From NCBI GenBank assembly GCA_946409645.1, contig CAMJXE010000003.1:19721-83720 (forward strand): a stretch of 64,000 nt of DNA, given 5' to 3'. The stretch is from an uncultured Bacteroidales bacterium (lineage in GTDB: Bacteria > Bacteroidota > Bacteroidia > Bacteroidales > WCHB1-69). Shown piece after piece: positions 17,412 to 25,756 of the stretch. The stretch's first letter is position 1; each line of letters begins with the position of its first letter. The notes beneath the pieces were generated by a model. The model was not told the origin of the DNA and searched no databases. It saw nothing but the letters and a program-made list of their open reading frames with translations. Position numbers and translations under genes: made by a program.

Positions 17412-18017
17412 ATGGCAAGATATACAGGACCCAAAACGAAAATCGCAAGAAAATTCAAGGAACCTATCTACGGTCCCGACAAATATTTCGAGAGAAAGAA
17501 CTATGCTCCGGGTCAGCATGGTCAATCTCGCAGACGCGCAAAACTCTCCGAGTACGGTATGCAGCTACAGGAGAAGCAGAAAGCGAAATACACCTACGGT
17601 ATTTTGGAACGTCAGTTCCGTAAACTGTTCCAACAGGCTTCTCGCATGAAAGGTATCACCGGTCAGAACTTGATGCAACTCATCGAGTCCCGCCTTGATA
17701 ATGTGGTGTTCCGTTTGGGCATCGCTCCGACCAGAAACGCCGCTCGTCAGCTCGTCACTCACCGCCACGTCACCGTCAATGGAATCATCACCAACATCCC
17801 TTCCATGTTGTTGAAACCCGGTGATATCGTGGAAGTTCGCGAACGTTCCAAATCTCTGGAAGTCATTGAGAACTCCCTTAGCGGCAAAGCCATGAATTAT
17901 GCATGGCTGGAGTGGGACGGAAACCTAAAAGTTGGTAAATTCATGCAATATCCTCAACGCGAGGAGATTCCTGAGACTATCAACGAGCAGGCTATCGTCG
18001 AGTTGTATTCCAAGTAA
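17412..18017 (+). CDS. rpsD: 30S ribosomal protein S4
   Basis: A 201-residue 16S rRNA-binding assembly protein. It begins [15 protein letters not shown] and contains the S4 RNA-binding domain around [31 protein letters not shown]. The N-terminal zinc cysteines found in some phyla are absent ([18 protein letters not shown]). In many bacteria S4 is the autogenous regulator of the alpha operon. Confidence 0.97.
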   Translation: MARYTGPKTKIARKFKEPIYGPDKYFERKNYAPGQHGQSRRRAKLSEYGMQLQEKQKAKYTYGILERQFRKLFQQASRMKGITGQNLMQLIESRLDNVVFRLGIAPTRNAARQLVTHRHVTVNGIITNIPSMLLKPGDIVEVRERSKSLEVIENSLSGKAMNYAWLEWDGNLKVGKFMQYPQREEIPETINEQAIVELYSK

Positions 18018-18102
18018 GGTTTGAGGTTTAAGGTTTAGGGTTTAAGGTTTAAGGCAACCTGATAACCATAAACCATAAACCATAAACATTAAACATTAAA
18101 CC
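18018..18102. repeat. Heptamer repeats inside the alpha operon
   Basis: The 111-bp rpsD-rpoA gap is made of GGTTTAA, GGTTTAG and ACCATAA units. Placing such repeats inside a conserved essential operon is unusual and suggests the repeat is tolerated in transcribed spacers. Confidence 0.7.
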
Positions 18103-18128
18103 AAAAGATAACTAAAAAACAAACGAAA

Positions 18129-19124
18129 ATGGCAATTTTAACATTTCAGAAACCCGATAAGGTCATCATGAATGAGGCCGACGATTTTCACGGCATATTT
18201 GAATTTCGTCCCCTGCAACAAGGCTTTGGTGTTACAGTCGGTAATGCTCTGCGCCGCGTGTTGCTCTCATCATTGGAAGGCTATGCCATTACCTCTGTGA
18301 AGATCGAAGGCGTTGCACAAGAGTTCTCTTCCATCCCTGGCGTGATGGAGGATGTGCTGGACATCGTGCTCAACCTCAAGCAGGTGCGCCTCAAAAATAA
18401 AGTAGAGGGTTACACCTCTGAGAAGGTTTCTGTCGTCATTAGCGGTCAGGAAACTTTTACCGCCGGCGACATGAACCGCTTCCTCAACTATTTTCAGGTC
18501 TTGAATCCGGATTTGTTGATCTGTCGCATGGAACCCAACGTGCGCTTGAACATGGAGATAACCATCGACAAGGGTCGTGGTTATGTTCCCGTGGAGGACA
18601 ATCGCCAGATTCATGATGGCATCGATGTGATAGCCGTGGATTCCACCCACACTCCTATCCGTAACGTGAAATACACCATCGAGCCTTATCGCGTCGAGCA
18701 AAAGACCGACTTCGAGAAACTGATTCTGGAAATAGAGACCGACGGTTCCGTTCATCCGAAAGACGCCATCCAAGAGGCTGCGAAAATCCTTATCCAGCAT
18801 TTCGCGCTGCTTTCAGATGAGAATATCGCCCTTGATGCACAGGAACAACCCGACAGCCCTGAAGTGATGCAGGACACAGAGAAGAATATTCGTCAGATAC
18901 TCCAAGCCAAGTTGATTGACATGGATCTCTCAGTCAGAGCTTTGAATTGTCTGAAATCCGCCGAGCTGGAAACCCTGGGTGATCTGGTGGCATTCCACAA
19001 GACTGATTTGCTCAAATTCCGTAACTTTGGCAAGAAATCCCTCGCTGAACTCGAAGCATTGGTGCATAACAAGGGTCTGGAATTTGGTATGAATGTAGAA
19101 AAGTATAATATAGATAACGAATAG
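18129..19124 (+). CDS. rpoA: DNA-directed RNA polymerase subunit alpha
   Basis: The 331-residue assembly scaffold of RNA polymerase. The N-terminal domain includes [24 protein letters not shown] linker with [14 protein letters not shown] leads to the C-terminal domain (about 255-320), with the helix-hairpin-helix [15 protein letters not shown] and [11 protein letters not shown]. It lies between rpsD and rplQ, with rplQ starting 5 bp after its stop. Confidence 0.97.
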   Translation: MAILTFQKPDKVIMNEADDFHGIFEFRPLQQGFGVTVGNALRRVLLSSLEGYAITSVKIEGVAQEFSSIPGVMEDVLDIVLNLKQVRLKNKVEGYTSEKVSVVISGQETFTAGDMNRFLNYFQVLNPDLLICRMEPNVRLNMEITIDKGRGYVPVEDNRQIHDGIDVIAVDSTHTPIRNVKYTIEPYRVEQKTDFEKLILEIETDGSVHPKDAIQEAAKILIQHFALLSDENIALDAQEQPDSPEVMQDTEKNIRQILQAKLIDMDLSVRALNCLKSAELETLGDLVAFHKTDLLKFRNFGKKSLAELEALVHNKGLEFGMNVEKYNIDNE

Positions 19125-19128
19125 AACA

Positions 19129-19620
19129 ATGAGACACGCTAAGAAAATTAACCATTTAGGAAGAAAAGATGCACACAGAAAGGCCATGATGTCCAATATG
19201 GCGACCTCTCTGATTATGCATAAAAGAATCAGCACTACTTTGGCTAAGGCAAAAGCGTTGAGAACATACGTGGAACCTATCGTGACCCGTTCCAAGGAAG
19301 ACACGACCCACTCACGTCGTATGGTTTTCTCCGAATTGCAGAATAAGTATGCTGTGACTGAGCTGTTCCGCGAGATTTCCCCGAAAATCATGGATCGTCC
19401 GGGCGGTTATACCCGCATTCTGAAGACCGGTTTCCGTAAGGGTGACAACGCCGAGATGTGCATTATCGAGTTTGTAGATTTCAACGAAACCTACACGGTT
19501 GAGAAATCCAAGAAGAAAGCCACCCGCACTCGTCGTAGCAGCAAGAAATCCGCTACTCCTGTTGAGGGTGTGGCTACCGAAGCTCCGGCCGCAGAAGTGG
19601 AGACTCCCGCAGCCGAATAG
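19129..19620 (+). CDS. rplQ: 50S ribosomal protein L17
   Basis: A 163-residue large-subunit protein beginning [21 protein letters not shown]. The conserved L17 fold ends near residue 125. The remaining ~40 residues form a Lys/Arg- then Ala/Glu-rich tail ([24 protein letters not shown]), an extension common in Bacteroidota. It is the last gene of the first ribosomal operon. Confidence 0.96.
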   Translation: MRHAKKINHLGRKDAHRKAMMSNMATSLIMHKRISTTLAKAKALRTYVEPIVTRSKEDTTHSRRMVFSELQNKYAVTELFREISPKIMDRPGGYTRILKTGFRKGDNAEMCIIEFVDFNETYTVEKSKKKATRTRRSSKKSATPVEGVATEAPAAEVETPAAE

Positions 19621-19647
19621 TATTCGAAAAATCGTAAAAGTAAAGAG

Positions 19648-19678
19648 ACGCGATATCCAAAAGATGTCGCGTTTTTTT
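19648..19678 (+). terminator. Terminator separating the two ribosomal operons
   Basis: ACGCGATATC pairs with GATGTCGCGT (one G-U) and is followed by seven T. It closes the rpmD-rplQ transcript before the rplV promoter, so the two ribosomal blocks are independent units. Confidence 0.85.
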
Positions 19679-19760
19679 ATGAAAGCTGCCGTGTGAAGAT
19701 GGCCCCAAAGCGTTGTTAACAACTCTTGTTAATATTGTTGAAAAAAAAAATCGTAAGGTG

Positions 19761-19790
19761 TTGATTATATGCAAAAAAAGACTATTTTTG
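19761..19790 (+). promoter_or_regulatory. Promoter of the rplV-rpsE ribosomal operon
   Basis: GTTG ending at 19763 and TATTTTTG at 19783-19790 are separated by 19 bp, an almost ideal Bacteroidota promoter. A ~95-nt leader follows before the rplV ATG. In the usual gene order rplV is an internal gene with no promoter of this kind. Confidence 0.8.
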
Positions 19791-19887
19791 CCGCCAATTT
19801 GATAATGTACGCAAAAGAGGTACGTTTTAAAGGGTTAAGTAGTTGAATATTAGATAAATATAAAAATAATAAAAGTCTAAAATAACA

Positions 19888-20334
19888 ATGAGTGTAAAAC
19901 AGAAAAACGCAGCAAACGCGCGTAAAGAAGCAATGAAAACGGTGTACGTGGCCCGATTAGTGGATAATCCGACCTCACCGCGCAAGACCAGAATTATGGC
20001 CAACGTGATTCGTGGCAAGAACGTAGATTACGCCATGAATGTGTTGAAATACTCTCGTAGAGAGTCATCCGAGAAGTTGTTGAAGCTGTTGAAGTCAGCT
20101 ATCGCCAACTGGCAAGTGAAAAATGAGGGCAAGCGTCTCGAGGATGCCGACCTTTACATCAAGACCATCATGGTGGATGGTGGCAGAATGCTGAAGCGCA
20201 TCCGCACCGCCCCCCAAGGCCGTGCAGCCCGCATCCGCAAGCGTTCCAATCATGTGACCTTGATTCTCGGCGACCGTAACGAAGAGAACGTGCAAGTGGA
20301 AAATATGGAAAATATAGAAGAATCACAAAAATAA
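19888..20334 (+). CDS. rplV: 50S ribosomal protein L22
   Basis: A 148-residue protein lining the peptide exit tunnel. The core runs from ARLVDNPTSPRKTRIMANVIRG to the beta-hairpin KRIRTAPQGRAARIRKRSNHVTLIL. Both ends are longer than in the E. coli form (KNAANARKEAMKTVYV at the start, an acidic ENVQVENMENIEESQK tail). It is the first gene of this operon; rpsJ, rplC, rplD, rplW, rplB and rpsS, which normally precede it, are not in the window. Confidence 0.96.
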   Translation: MSVKQKNAANARKEAMKTVYVARLVDNPTSPRKTRIMANVIRGKNVDYAMNVLKYSRRESSEKLLKLLKSAIANWQVKNEGKRLEDADLYIKTIMVDGGRMLKRIRTAPQGRAARIRKRSNHVTLILGDRNEENVQVENMENIEESQK

Positions 20335-20345
20335 TAAAGTAAAGT

Positions 20346-21101
20346 ATGGGTCAAAAAGTTAATCCTATCGGCTTGCGCCTCGGTATTGTAAGAGGCTGGG
20401 ACTCTAATTGGTACGGCGGCAAAAATTTCGCCGGTAAAATCGTCGAAGATGACAAAATTAGAAAGTATTTAAATGCTAAGTTCTCAAAAGCCGGCATTTC
20501 GAAAATCTACATTGAGAGAACCTTAAAACTCGTCACCGTCACCATCAGCGCAGGCCGTCCCGGTGTGATCATCGGCAAAGGCGGAGCTGAAGTGGACAGC
20601 GTGAAGGAAGAACTGAAAGTGATCACCGGCAAGGAGATCCAAATCAACATCAACGAAGTCAAACGCCCTGACCTTGACGCACAGCTGGTGGCTCAGAACA
20701 TCGCCCGTCAAATCGAGGGTCGTGTCACCTACAAGAAAGCCGTCAAGACCGCAATCGCTGCAACGATGCGTGCACAGGCCGAGGGTATCAAGGTGACAGT
20801 TGCTGGTCGTTTGGGCGGTGCAGAAATCGCTCGCGCCGAGCACTTCAAAGATGGTCGTATCCCGTTGCATACGCTTCGTGCCGACATCGACTACGCTCCC
20901 GTTGAGGCTCACACCACCTACGGTTGCATTGGTGTCAAAGTATGGATCTGTCGTGGCATCGTCTATGGCAAGCGTGATCTTTTCGCCAACGAGGCAGCCA
21001 AGGAGCAACGTCCTTCAGGCGGCGGCAAGAAGATGTTCCGCGGACCTCGCAGAGACCGCGACAACCGCAATCGTAACAATAACAGAAATCACAATAATTA
21101 A
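20346..21101 (+). CDS. rpsC: 30S ribosomal protein S3
   Basis: A 251-residue mRNA-entry protein with a KH domain ([23 protein letters not shown]). The C-terminal domain contains [30 protein letters not shown]. It ends in a low-complexity Arg/Asn tail ([11 protein letters not shown]) typical of the phylum. It follows rplV by 11 bp. Confidence 0.97.
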   Translation: MGQKVNPIGLRLGIVRGWDSNWYGGKNFAGKIVEDDKIRKYLNAKFSKAGISKIYIERTLKLVTVTISAGRPGVIIGKGGAEVDSVKEELKVITGKEIQININEVKRPDLDAQLVAQNIARQIEGRVTYKKAVKTAIAATMRAQAEGIKVTVAGRLGGAEIARAEHFKDGRIPLHTLRADIDYAPVEAHTTYGCIGVKVWICRGIVYGKRDLFANEAAKEQRPSGGGKKMFRGPRRDRDNRNRNNNRNHNN

Positions 21102-21151
21102 ACCGACGCCAAGATGCCGGTAATATCAAATAATTAAAAACATCAAAAGCA

Positions 21152-21577
21152 ATGTTACAACCGAAAAAACTCAAATACAGAAGGCCGCAGAAAGGCAGAA
21201 TGAAATCCATCACCAAGCGTGGTTCCGAGATTTCATTCGGCTCATTCGCGCTGAAAACATTGGATGCTTATTGGATCACCGCTCGTCAAATCGAGGCAGC
21301 CCGTCAGGCTATCACCCGTGAGATGAAGCGTCAAGGTAAGCTCTGGATCCGCATTTTCCCCGACCGTCCCGTCACTGCTAAGGGTTTGGGTGTTCGTATG
21401 GGTAAAGGTAAGGGTACTCCTGAGTACTATGCCGCCCGCGTAAGCCCCGGCCGCATTCTTTTCGAAGCAGACGGCATTCCGTTGGAGGTCGCTCGCGAAG
21501 CTATGCGACTCGGTGCCCAAAAGCTCCCGGTCCATACCAAATTTATTGTCAGAAGAGATTATTCAGAAGAAATCTAA
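21152..21577 (+). CDS. rplP: 50S ribosomal protein L16
   Basis: A 141-residue protein near the A-site tRNA elbow. [18 protein letters not shown] and the [23 protein letters not shown] segment are diagnostic. The normal order rpsC-rplP-rpmC is kept. Confidence 0.97.
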   Translation: MLQPKKLKYRRPQKGRMKSITKRGSEISFGSFALKTLDAYWITARQIEAARQAITREMKRQGKLWIRIFPDRPVTAKGLGVRMGKGKGTPEYYAARVSPGRILFEADGIPLEVAREAMRLGAQKLPVHTKFIVRRDYSEEI

Positions 21578-21592
21578 AAGGAGGAACATAGT

Positions 21593-21793
21593 ATGAAACA
21601 AAAAGAAATCAACGAATTGACCACTCCCGAAATCCGGGAAAGACTGGCTACGGAAAAAGACAGACTGGTTACGATGCGCTTGAATCATGCCATCTCTCCT
21701 CTGGAAAATCCCCAACTGATCAAGTCTCAGCGCAGAGATATCGCCCGCCTTATGACGGAACTGCGCAAACGCGAAATGAACGAAAATAAATAA
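21593..21793 (+). CDS. rpmC: 50S ribosomal protein L29
   Basis: A 66-residue two-helix protein at the exit-tunnel rim (MKQKEINELTTPEIRERLATEK and SQRRDIARLMTELRKRE). It is one of the few genes here with a clear purine-rich ribosome-binding site (AAAGGAGGAAC) before the ATG. Confidence 0.95.
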   Translation: MKQKEINELTTPEIRERLATEKDRLVTMRLNHAISPLENPQLIKSQRRDIARLMTELRKREMNENK

Positions 21794-21813
21794 CCTATCA
21801 CTGATAAAGCATT

Positions 21814-22068
21814 ATGGAAAGAAATAACAGAAAAGTCAGAGAAGGCATTGTCGTGAGCGACAAGATGGACAAGTCTATCGTCATCAAGGTCGAGCGCAAG
21901 ATGAAACACCCCATTTATGGTAAGTTCCTGAAACGTTCCACCAAATTCATGGCACACGACGAGAAGAACGAGTGCCGCATCGGTGACAGAGTGAGAATTA
22001 TGGAAACCAGACCTTTGTCCAAGAACAAATGCTGGCGTTTAATTGAAATCGTAGAAAAGGCTAAATAG
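21814..22068 (+). CDS. rpsQ: 30S ribosomal protein S17
   Basis: An 84-residue OB-fold protein that binds 16S rRNA early in assembly. [33 protein letters not shown] is characteristic. It starts 21 bp after the rpmC stop. Confidence 0.96.
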   Translation: MERNNRKVREGIVVSDKMDKSIVIKVERKMKHPIYGKFLKRSTKFMAHDEKNECRIGDRVRIMETRPLSKNKCWRLIEIVEKAK

Positions 22069-22073
22069 TAATT

Positions 22074-22442
22074 ATGATACAGCAAGAATCCAGATTAGCA
22101 GTTGCGGATAACAGCGGCGCCAAGGAAGTGCTCTGCATCCGCGTATTGGGCGGCACAAAGAAGCGTTATGCACGCGTGGGCGACAAAATCGTCGTAGCCA
22201 TCAAGAGTGCCATCCCTTCCGGCCAGGTCAAAGCCGGCACCGTGTCCAAGGCAGTGGTGGTGCGCACCAAACGCCACGTCCGCAGAAACGACGGCTCCTA
22301 CATCAAGTTTGATGACAATGCCGTGGTTCTGCTGACCGCATCCGATGAGTTGCGTGGCACCCGTATCTTCGGACCTGTTGCCCGTGAATTGCGCGAGAAA
22401 CAGTTCATGAAAATCGTGTCTTTGGCCCCCGAAGTGTTATAA
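22074..22442 (+). CDS. rplN: 50S ribosomal protein L14
   Basis: A 122-residue interface protein. It begins [27 protein letters not shown] and ends with [24 protein letters not shown], fully canonical. It starts 6 bp after rpsQ. Confidence 0.97.
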   Translation: MIQQESRLAVADNSGAKEVLCIRVLGGTKKRYARVGDKIVVAIKSAIPSGQVKAGTVSKAVVVRTKRHVRRNDGSYIKFDDNAVVLLTASDELRGTRIFGPVARELREKQFMKIVSLAPEVL

Positions 22443-22510
22443 TCAAGTCAATAAATCATTTATTATACAATTGACAAAGACCAATTGACAAACATTTAAA
22501 CAAAAAAGGA

Positions 22511-22825
22511 ATGAAACTGAAAATTAAAAAAGGCGACACTGTAAAAGTGATTACCGGTGAGTACAAAGGAACTCAAGGTAAGGTGCTGGAAGTCTTCCCC
22601 AAGGAAAACAAGGCTATGGTGGAAGGCTGCAACATGGTGTCTAAGAGCACTAAACCGAGCGCTGCAGCACCTAACGGCGGCATCATCAAGAAAGAGGCCC
22701 CCATGCACATCTCCAACCTCATGTTGGTTGACGCTAAAGGAAACGCTACCCGCGTGGGTAGAAAGTTGAACGAGAATGGCAAATTAGTCAGATATTCTAA
22801 AAAGTCAGGAGAGGAGATTAAGTAA
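22511..22825 (+). CDS. rplX: 50S ribosomal protein L24
   Basis: A 104-residue KOW-domain protein that starts large-subunit assembly. [34 protein letters not shown] is the KOW motif. Its TAA shares one base with the rplE ATG, implying translational coupling. Confidence 0.96.
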   Translation: MKLKIKKGDTVKVITGEYKGTQGKVLEVFPKENKAMVEGCNMVSKSTKPSAAAPNGGIIKKEAPMHISNLMLVDAKGNATRVGRKLNENGKLVRYSKKSGEEIK

Positions 22826-23379
22826 TGTACACACCGAGATACAAAGAAAAATATCAAAATGAGGTTCTTCCCGCTCTGAAAGAACAATTCGGATTCAAAT
22901 CCGTCATGCGCGTGCCCAGAATCACCAAGATATGCCTTAACCAAGGTCTTGGTAAGTTCGGCATCGCCGATAAGAAACTCATTGACGCTGGCGTCCAGGA
23001 AATGACCCTCATCGCCGGTCAGAAAGCTGTTCCCACCAAATCCAAGAAGGATATTTCAAACTTCAAGTTGAGAAAAGGTATGCCCATCGGCGTGCGCGTG
23101 ACCCTTCACGGCGACCGCATGTATGAGTTCCTCGACCGCCTTGTCACCGTCTCCATCCCTCGTATCCGCGACTTCCGCGGTATCAGCGACAAAGGCTTCG
23201 ACGGACGCGGCAACTATACGCTCGGTATTCCCGAACAGATTATCTTCCCCGAAATCGATATCGATAAAGTGCTCAAAATTAACGGTATGGACATCACTTT
23301 CGTGACGACTGCTCAGAACGACAAGGAGTGTCTGGCCCTGTTGAAAGAATTTGGCTTACCCTTTAAAAATCAAAAGTAA
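22825..23379 (+). CDS. rplE: 50S ribosomal protein L5
   Basis: A 184-residue 5S rRNA-binding protein. The start [33 protein letters not shown] and the [28 protein letters not shown] segment are diagnostic. It overlaps the rplX stop by one base. Confidence 0.97.
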   Translation: MYTPRYKEKYQNEVLPALKEQFGFKSVMRVPRITKICLNQGLGKFGIADKKLIDAGVQEMTLIAGQKAVPTKSKKDISNFKLRKGMPIGVRVTLHGDRMYEFLDRLVTVSIPRIRDFRGISDKGFDGRGNYTLGIPEQIIFPEIDIDKVLKINGMDITFVTTAQNDKECLALLKEFGLPFKNQK

Positions 23380-23385
23380 GTAATC

Positions 23386-23685
23386 ATGGCAAAGGAATCT
23401 TTAAAAGCAAGAGAAATCAAAAGAGCGAAAATGGTCGCTAAGTACGCGGCAAAACGCGCAGAACTGAAGAAAATCATGAAAGGCGATGATTACGAGGCCA
23501 AGAGAGCCGCTGATATCGCGCTTCAGAAATTACCCCCGAACTCTAACCCTATCCGTATGCACAACCGCTGCAAGCTGAGCGGCCGTCCGAAAGGCTATAT
23601 GCGCCAGTTCGGTCTCTCCCGTATCGACTTCAGAGAGTTGGCACTCGCAGGTAAAATCCCCGGAGTTAAAAAAGCTAGTTGGTAA
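23386..23685 (+). CDS. rpsN: 30S ribosomal protein S14, zinc-independent form
   Basis: A 99-residue S14 of the long C- class. No CxxC zinc knuckle is present; the RNA-binding end reads [41 protein letters not shown]. Together with the cysteine-poor L36 this means ribosome assembly here should not depend on zinc for these two proteins. Confidence 0.96.
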   Translation: MAKESLKAREIKRAKMVAKYAAKRAELKKIMKGDDYEAKRAADIALQKLPPNSNPIRMHNRCKLSGRPKGYMRQFGLSRIDFRELALAGKIPGVKKASW

Positions 23686-23707
23686 ACCTAAAGAAGAAGA
23701 TTAAATT

Positions 23708-24106
23708 ATGAATACCGATCCCATTTCAGATTATTTGACTCGTTTGAGAAACGCTATCCGCGCTCATCACGAAGTGGTCGAAATCCCCGCTTCCAACGAG
23801 AAGAAAGCTATAACCAAGATCCTTTTCGACAAAGGTTATATCTTGAACTATAAATTTGAGGATGAAACCATGCCCAAAACGATTAAGATCGCTTTGAAAT
23901 ATCATCCTGCAACCAAACAGTCTGCCATCAGCGAGATCAAGCGCGTTAGCCGCCCTGGTCTTCGTAAATACGTGGGCGCCAAGGAAATGCCCTCTGTGTT
24001 GAACGGCCTCGGCATCGCTATCGTCTCCACTTCCCACGGCATGATGACCGATAAGGAAGCCAAAGCTCAAAATGTTGGCGGCGAAGTTATTTGTTACATC
24101 AGTTAA
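23708..24106 (+). CDS. rpsH: 30S ribosomal protein S8
   Basis: A 132-residue central-domain assembly protein. MNTDPISDYLTRLRNAIRAHH and the C-terminal GLGIAIVSTSHGMMTDKEAKAQNVGGEVICYI are canonical. S8 is the spc-operon autoregulator in enterobacteria; whether that holds here is unknown. Confidence 0.97.
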   Translation: MNTDPISDYLTRLRNAIRAHHEVVEIPASNEKKAITKILFDKGYILNYKFEDETMPKTIKIALKYHPATKQSAISEIKRVSRPGLRKYVGAKEMPSVLNGLGIAIVSTSHGMMTDKEAKAQNVGGEVICYIS

Positions 24107-24121
24107 TAGGAGGAGAAAGTT

Positions 24122-24682
24122 ATGTCAAGAATAGGAAAATTACAAATCGCTATCCCCGCTGGGGTTGAAGTGAAAAGAGACGAAAAGTCGAACATCGTGA
24201 CTGTCAAGGGCCCGAAAGGCGAACTGCAACAGTATGTCGATGAACGTATTACTTTCGAAATTGAAGACGGACACCTCCATGTGAAACGCCCCTCTGACTC
24301 CAAACGTGACCGTTCCATGCACGGCCTCTATCGCGCCCTGCTGAACAATATGATCGTCGGCGTGTCTCAAGGCTTCACCAAGAAGATGGAAGTGATCGGC
24401 GTCGGTTACAAAGCTGAAGCTAAAGGCGACCATCAACTTGACATGGGTCTGGGCTATTCCCACAACATCCTGTTCGATTTCCCCAAGGAAATCACCGTGC
24501 AGACCATCAATGAGAAAGGTAAAAACCCTGTTATCATTCTGAGCTGCATCGACAAACAGCTGTTGGGTCAGGTGGCTACCAAAATCCGTTCTTATCGTAA
24601 ACCCGAACCTTATAAAGGTAAAGGTATTCGCTTCGAAGGTGAATATGTTAGAAAGAAAGCTGGTAAATCGGCTGAAAAATAA
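24122..24682 (+). CDS. rplF: 50S ribosomal protein L6
   Basis: A 186-residue protein near the sarcin-ricin loop with two homologous domains. MSRIGKLQIAIPAGVEV begins it and the C-terminal RKPEPYKGKGIRFEGEYVRKKAGKS is diagnostic. An AGGAGGAGAAAG ribosome-binding site precedes the ATG. Confidence 0.97.
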   Translation: MSRIGKLQIAIPAGVEVKRDEKSNIVTVKGPKGELQQYVDERITFEIEDGHLHVKRPSDSKRDRSMHGLYRALLNNMIVGVSQGFTKKMEVIGVGYKAEAKGDHQLDMGLGYSHNILFDFPKEITVQTINEKGKNPVIILSCIDKQLLGQVATKIRSYRKPEPYKGKGIRFEGEYVRKKAGKSAEK

Positions 24683-24700
24683 TCGTCAAAATTTGTTATT

Positions 24701-25060
24701 ATGGCTTACAATAAAAAAGAATATAGAAGAAAAAGGATTAAAAACCGCATTCGTAAGATCGTTAGCGGTACCCCGGTTCGTCCCAGAATGTCCGTCTTCA
24801 GAAGCAATCGCGACATCTATGTGCAAGTTATTGACGATGAAGCCGGTGTTACTTTGGTCTCCGCATCCTCAAAGTTACCCGATATCGCTTCTCAGAAAGT
24901 GACCAAATGCGAGAAATCCAAACTCGTGGGCAAGGAAATCGCTTCCCGCGCTATCGCAGCTGGCATCAATGAAGTGGTGTTCGACCGTAATGGATATCTG
25001 TATCATGGTAGAGTAAAATCTTTGGCTGATGCAGCCAGAGAAGGTGGTCTTAAATTTTAA
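24701..25060 (+). CDS. rplR: 50S ribosomal protein L18
   Basis: A 119-residue 5S rRNA-binding protein. [23 protein letters not shown] and [28 protein letters not shown] are canonical. It lies 19 bp after rplF and 12 bp before rpsE. Confidence 0.96.
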   Translation: MAYNKKEYRRKRIKNRIRKIVSGTPVRPRMSVFRSNRDIYVQVIDDEAGVTLVSASSKLPDIASQKVTKCEKSKLVGKEIASRAIAAGINEVVFDRNGYLYHGRVKSLADAAREGGLKF

Positions 25061-25071
25061 TTATCAGTACT

Positions 25072-25590
25072 ATGGCTAACGAAAATATCAAGAAAGTAAA
25101 AGCAGCTGACCTCGAACTCAAAGAGCGCGTGGTCGCCACCAACAGAGTGACGAAAGTGACCAAGGGTGGTCGAATCTTCAGTTTCGCCGTCATCGTGGTC
25201 GTTGGTAATGAGAACGGTATCGTAGGCTATGGTCTGGGTAAGGCCCGCGAAGTCTCGACCGCCATTTCCAAAGGCGTGGAAGATGCAAAGAAGAACCTCA
25301 TTCAAGTGCCCATCCTCAAAGGTACAATCCCTCATTCAGGTGAAGGTAAGTACAGTGGCGCTAACGTTTTCATGAAACCCGCAGCTCCTGGTACCGGTGT
25401 CATCGCCGGCGGTGCTATGCGTGCCGTGTTTGAGAGCGTGGGCGTGAAGAACGTGCTCGCCAAGTCTAAAGGCTCCTCTAACCCGCATAGCGTGGTGAAA
25501 GCCACTATCGGTGCCCTCGCCAAAATGCGCGACGCCTACACCGTGGCCCAAGTGCGCGGAGTCAGCCTCGACAAAGTGTTCAACGGTTAA
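25072..25590 (+). CDS. rpsE: 30S ribosomal protein S5
   Basis: A 172-residue decoding-fidelity protein. The double-stranded-RNA-binding N-domain ([23 protein letters not shown]) and C-domain ([20 protein letters not shown]) are intact. It is the last gene of this operon and is followed by a terminator, whereas rpmD normally follows it. Confidence 0.97.
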   Translation: MANENIKKVKAADLELKERVVATNRVTKVTKGGRIFSFAVIVVVGNENGIVGYGLGKAREVSTAISKGVEDAKKNLIQVPILKGTIPHSGEGKYSGANVFMKPAAPGTGVIAGGAMRAVFESVGVKNVLAKSKGSSNPHSVVKATIGALAKMRDAYTVAQVRGVSLDKVFNG

Positions 25591-25616
25591 TTCGATTTTA
25601 CATAAATCGTTATATG

Positions 25617-25648
25617 AAAGGGATTTCCGAAAGGGAGTCCCTTTTTTG
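25617..25648 (+). terminator. Terminator after rpsE
   Basis: AAAGGGA pairs with TCCCTTT and runs into T6. It marks the broken rpsE-rpmD junction: the operon ends here rather than continuing into rpmD. Confidence 0.8.
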
Positions 25649-25700
25649 TTGTAAGGCAATAGGCAACAGGCATTAGGCAAAAGATCGATCCACAAAAAAA

Positions 25701-25730
25701 TTGCCTTTTGCCTAAAAATTAGTATCTTTG
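25701..25730 (+). promoter_or_regulatory. Promoter of the Pif1-like helicase gene
   Basis: TTG at 25701-25703 and TATCTTTG at 25723-25730 with a 19-bp spacer match the Bacteroidota consensus. The ATG follows 26 bp later. Confidence 0.75.
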
Positions 25731-25756
25731 CACGTTGAACTTCAAAACAATTTATT

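Noticed and set aside
19621-19887. Simple assembly join between ribosomal blocks
   Set aside because: Considered, but a terminator and an ideal promoter occupy this gap and the ends of both blocks carry matching signals. Kept as a caveat, not as the preferred reading.
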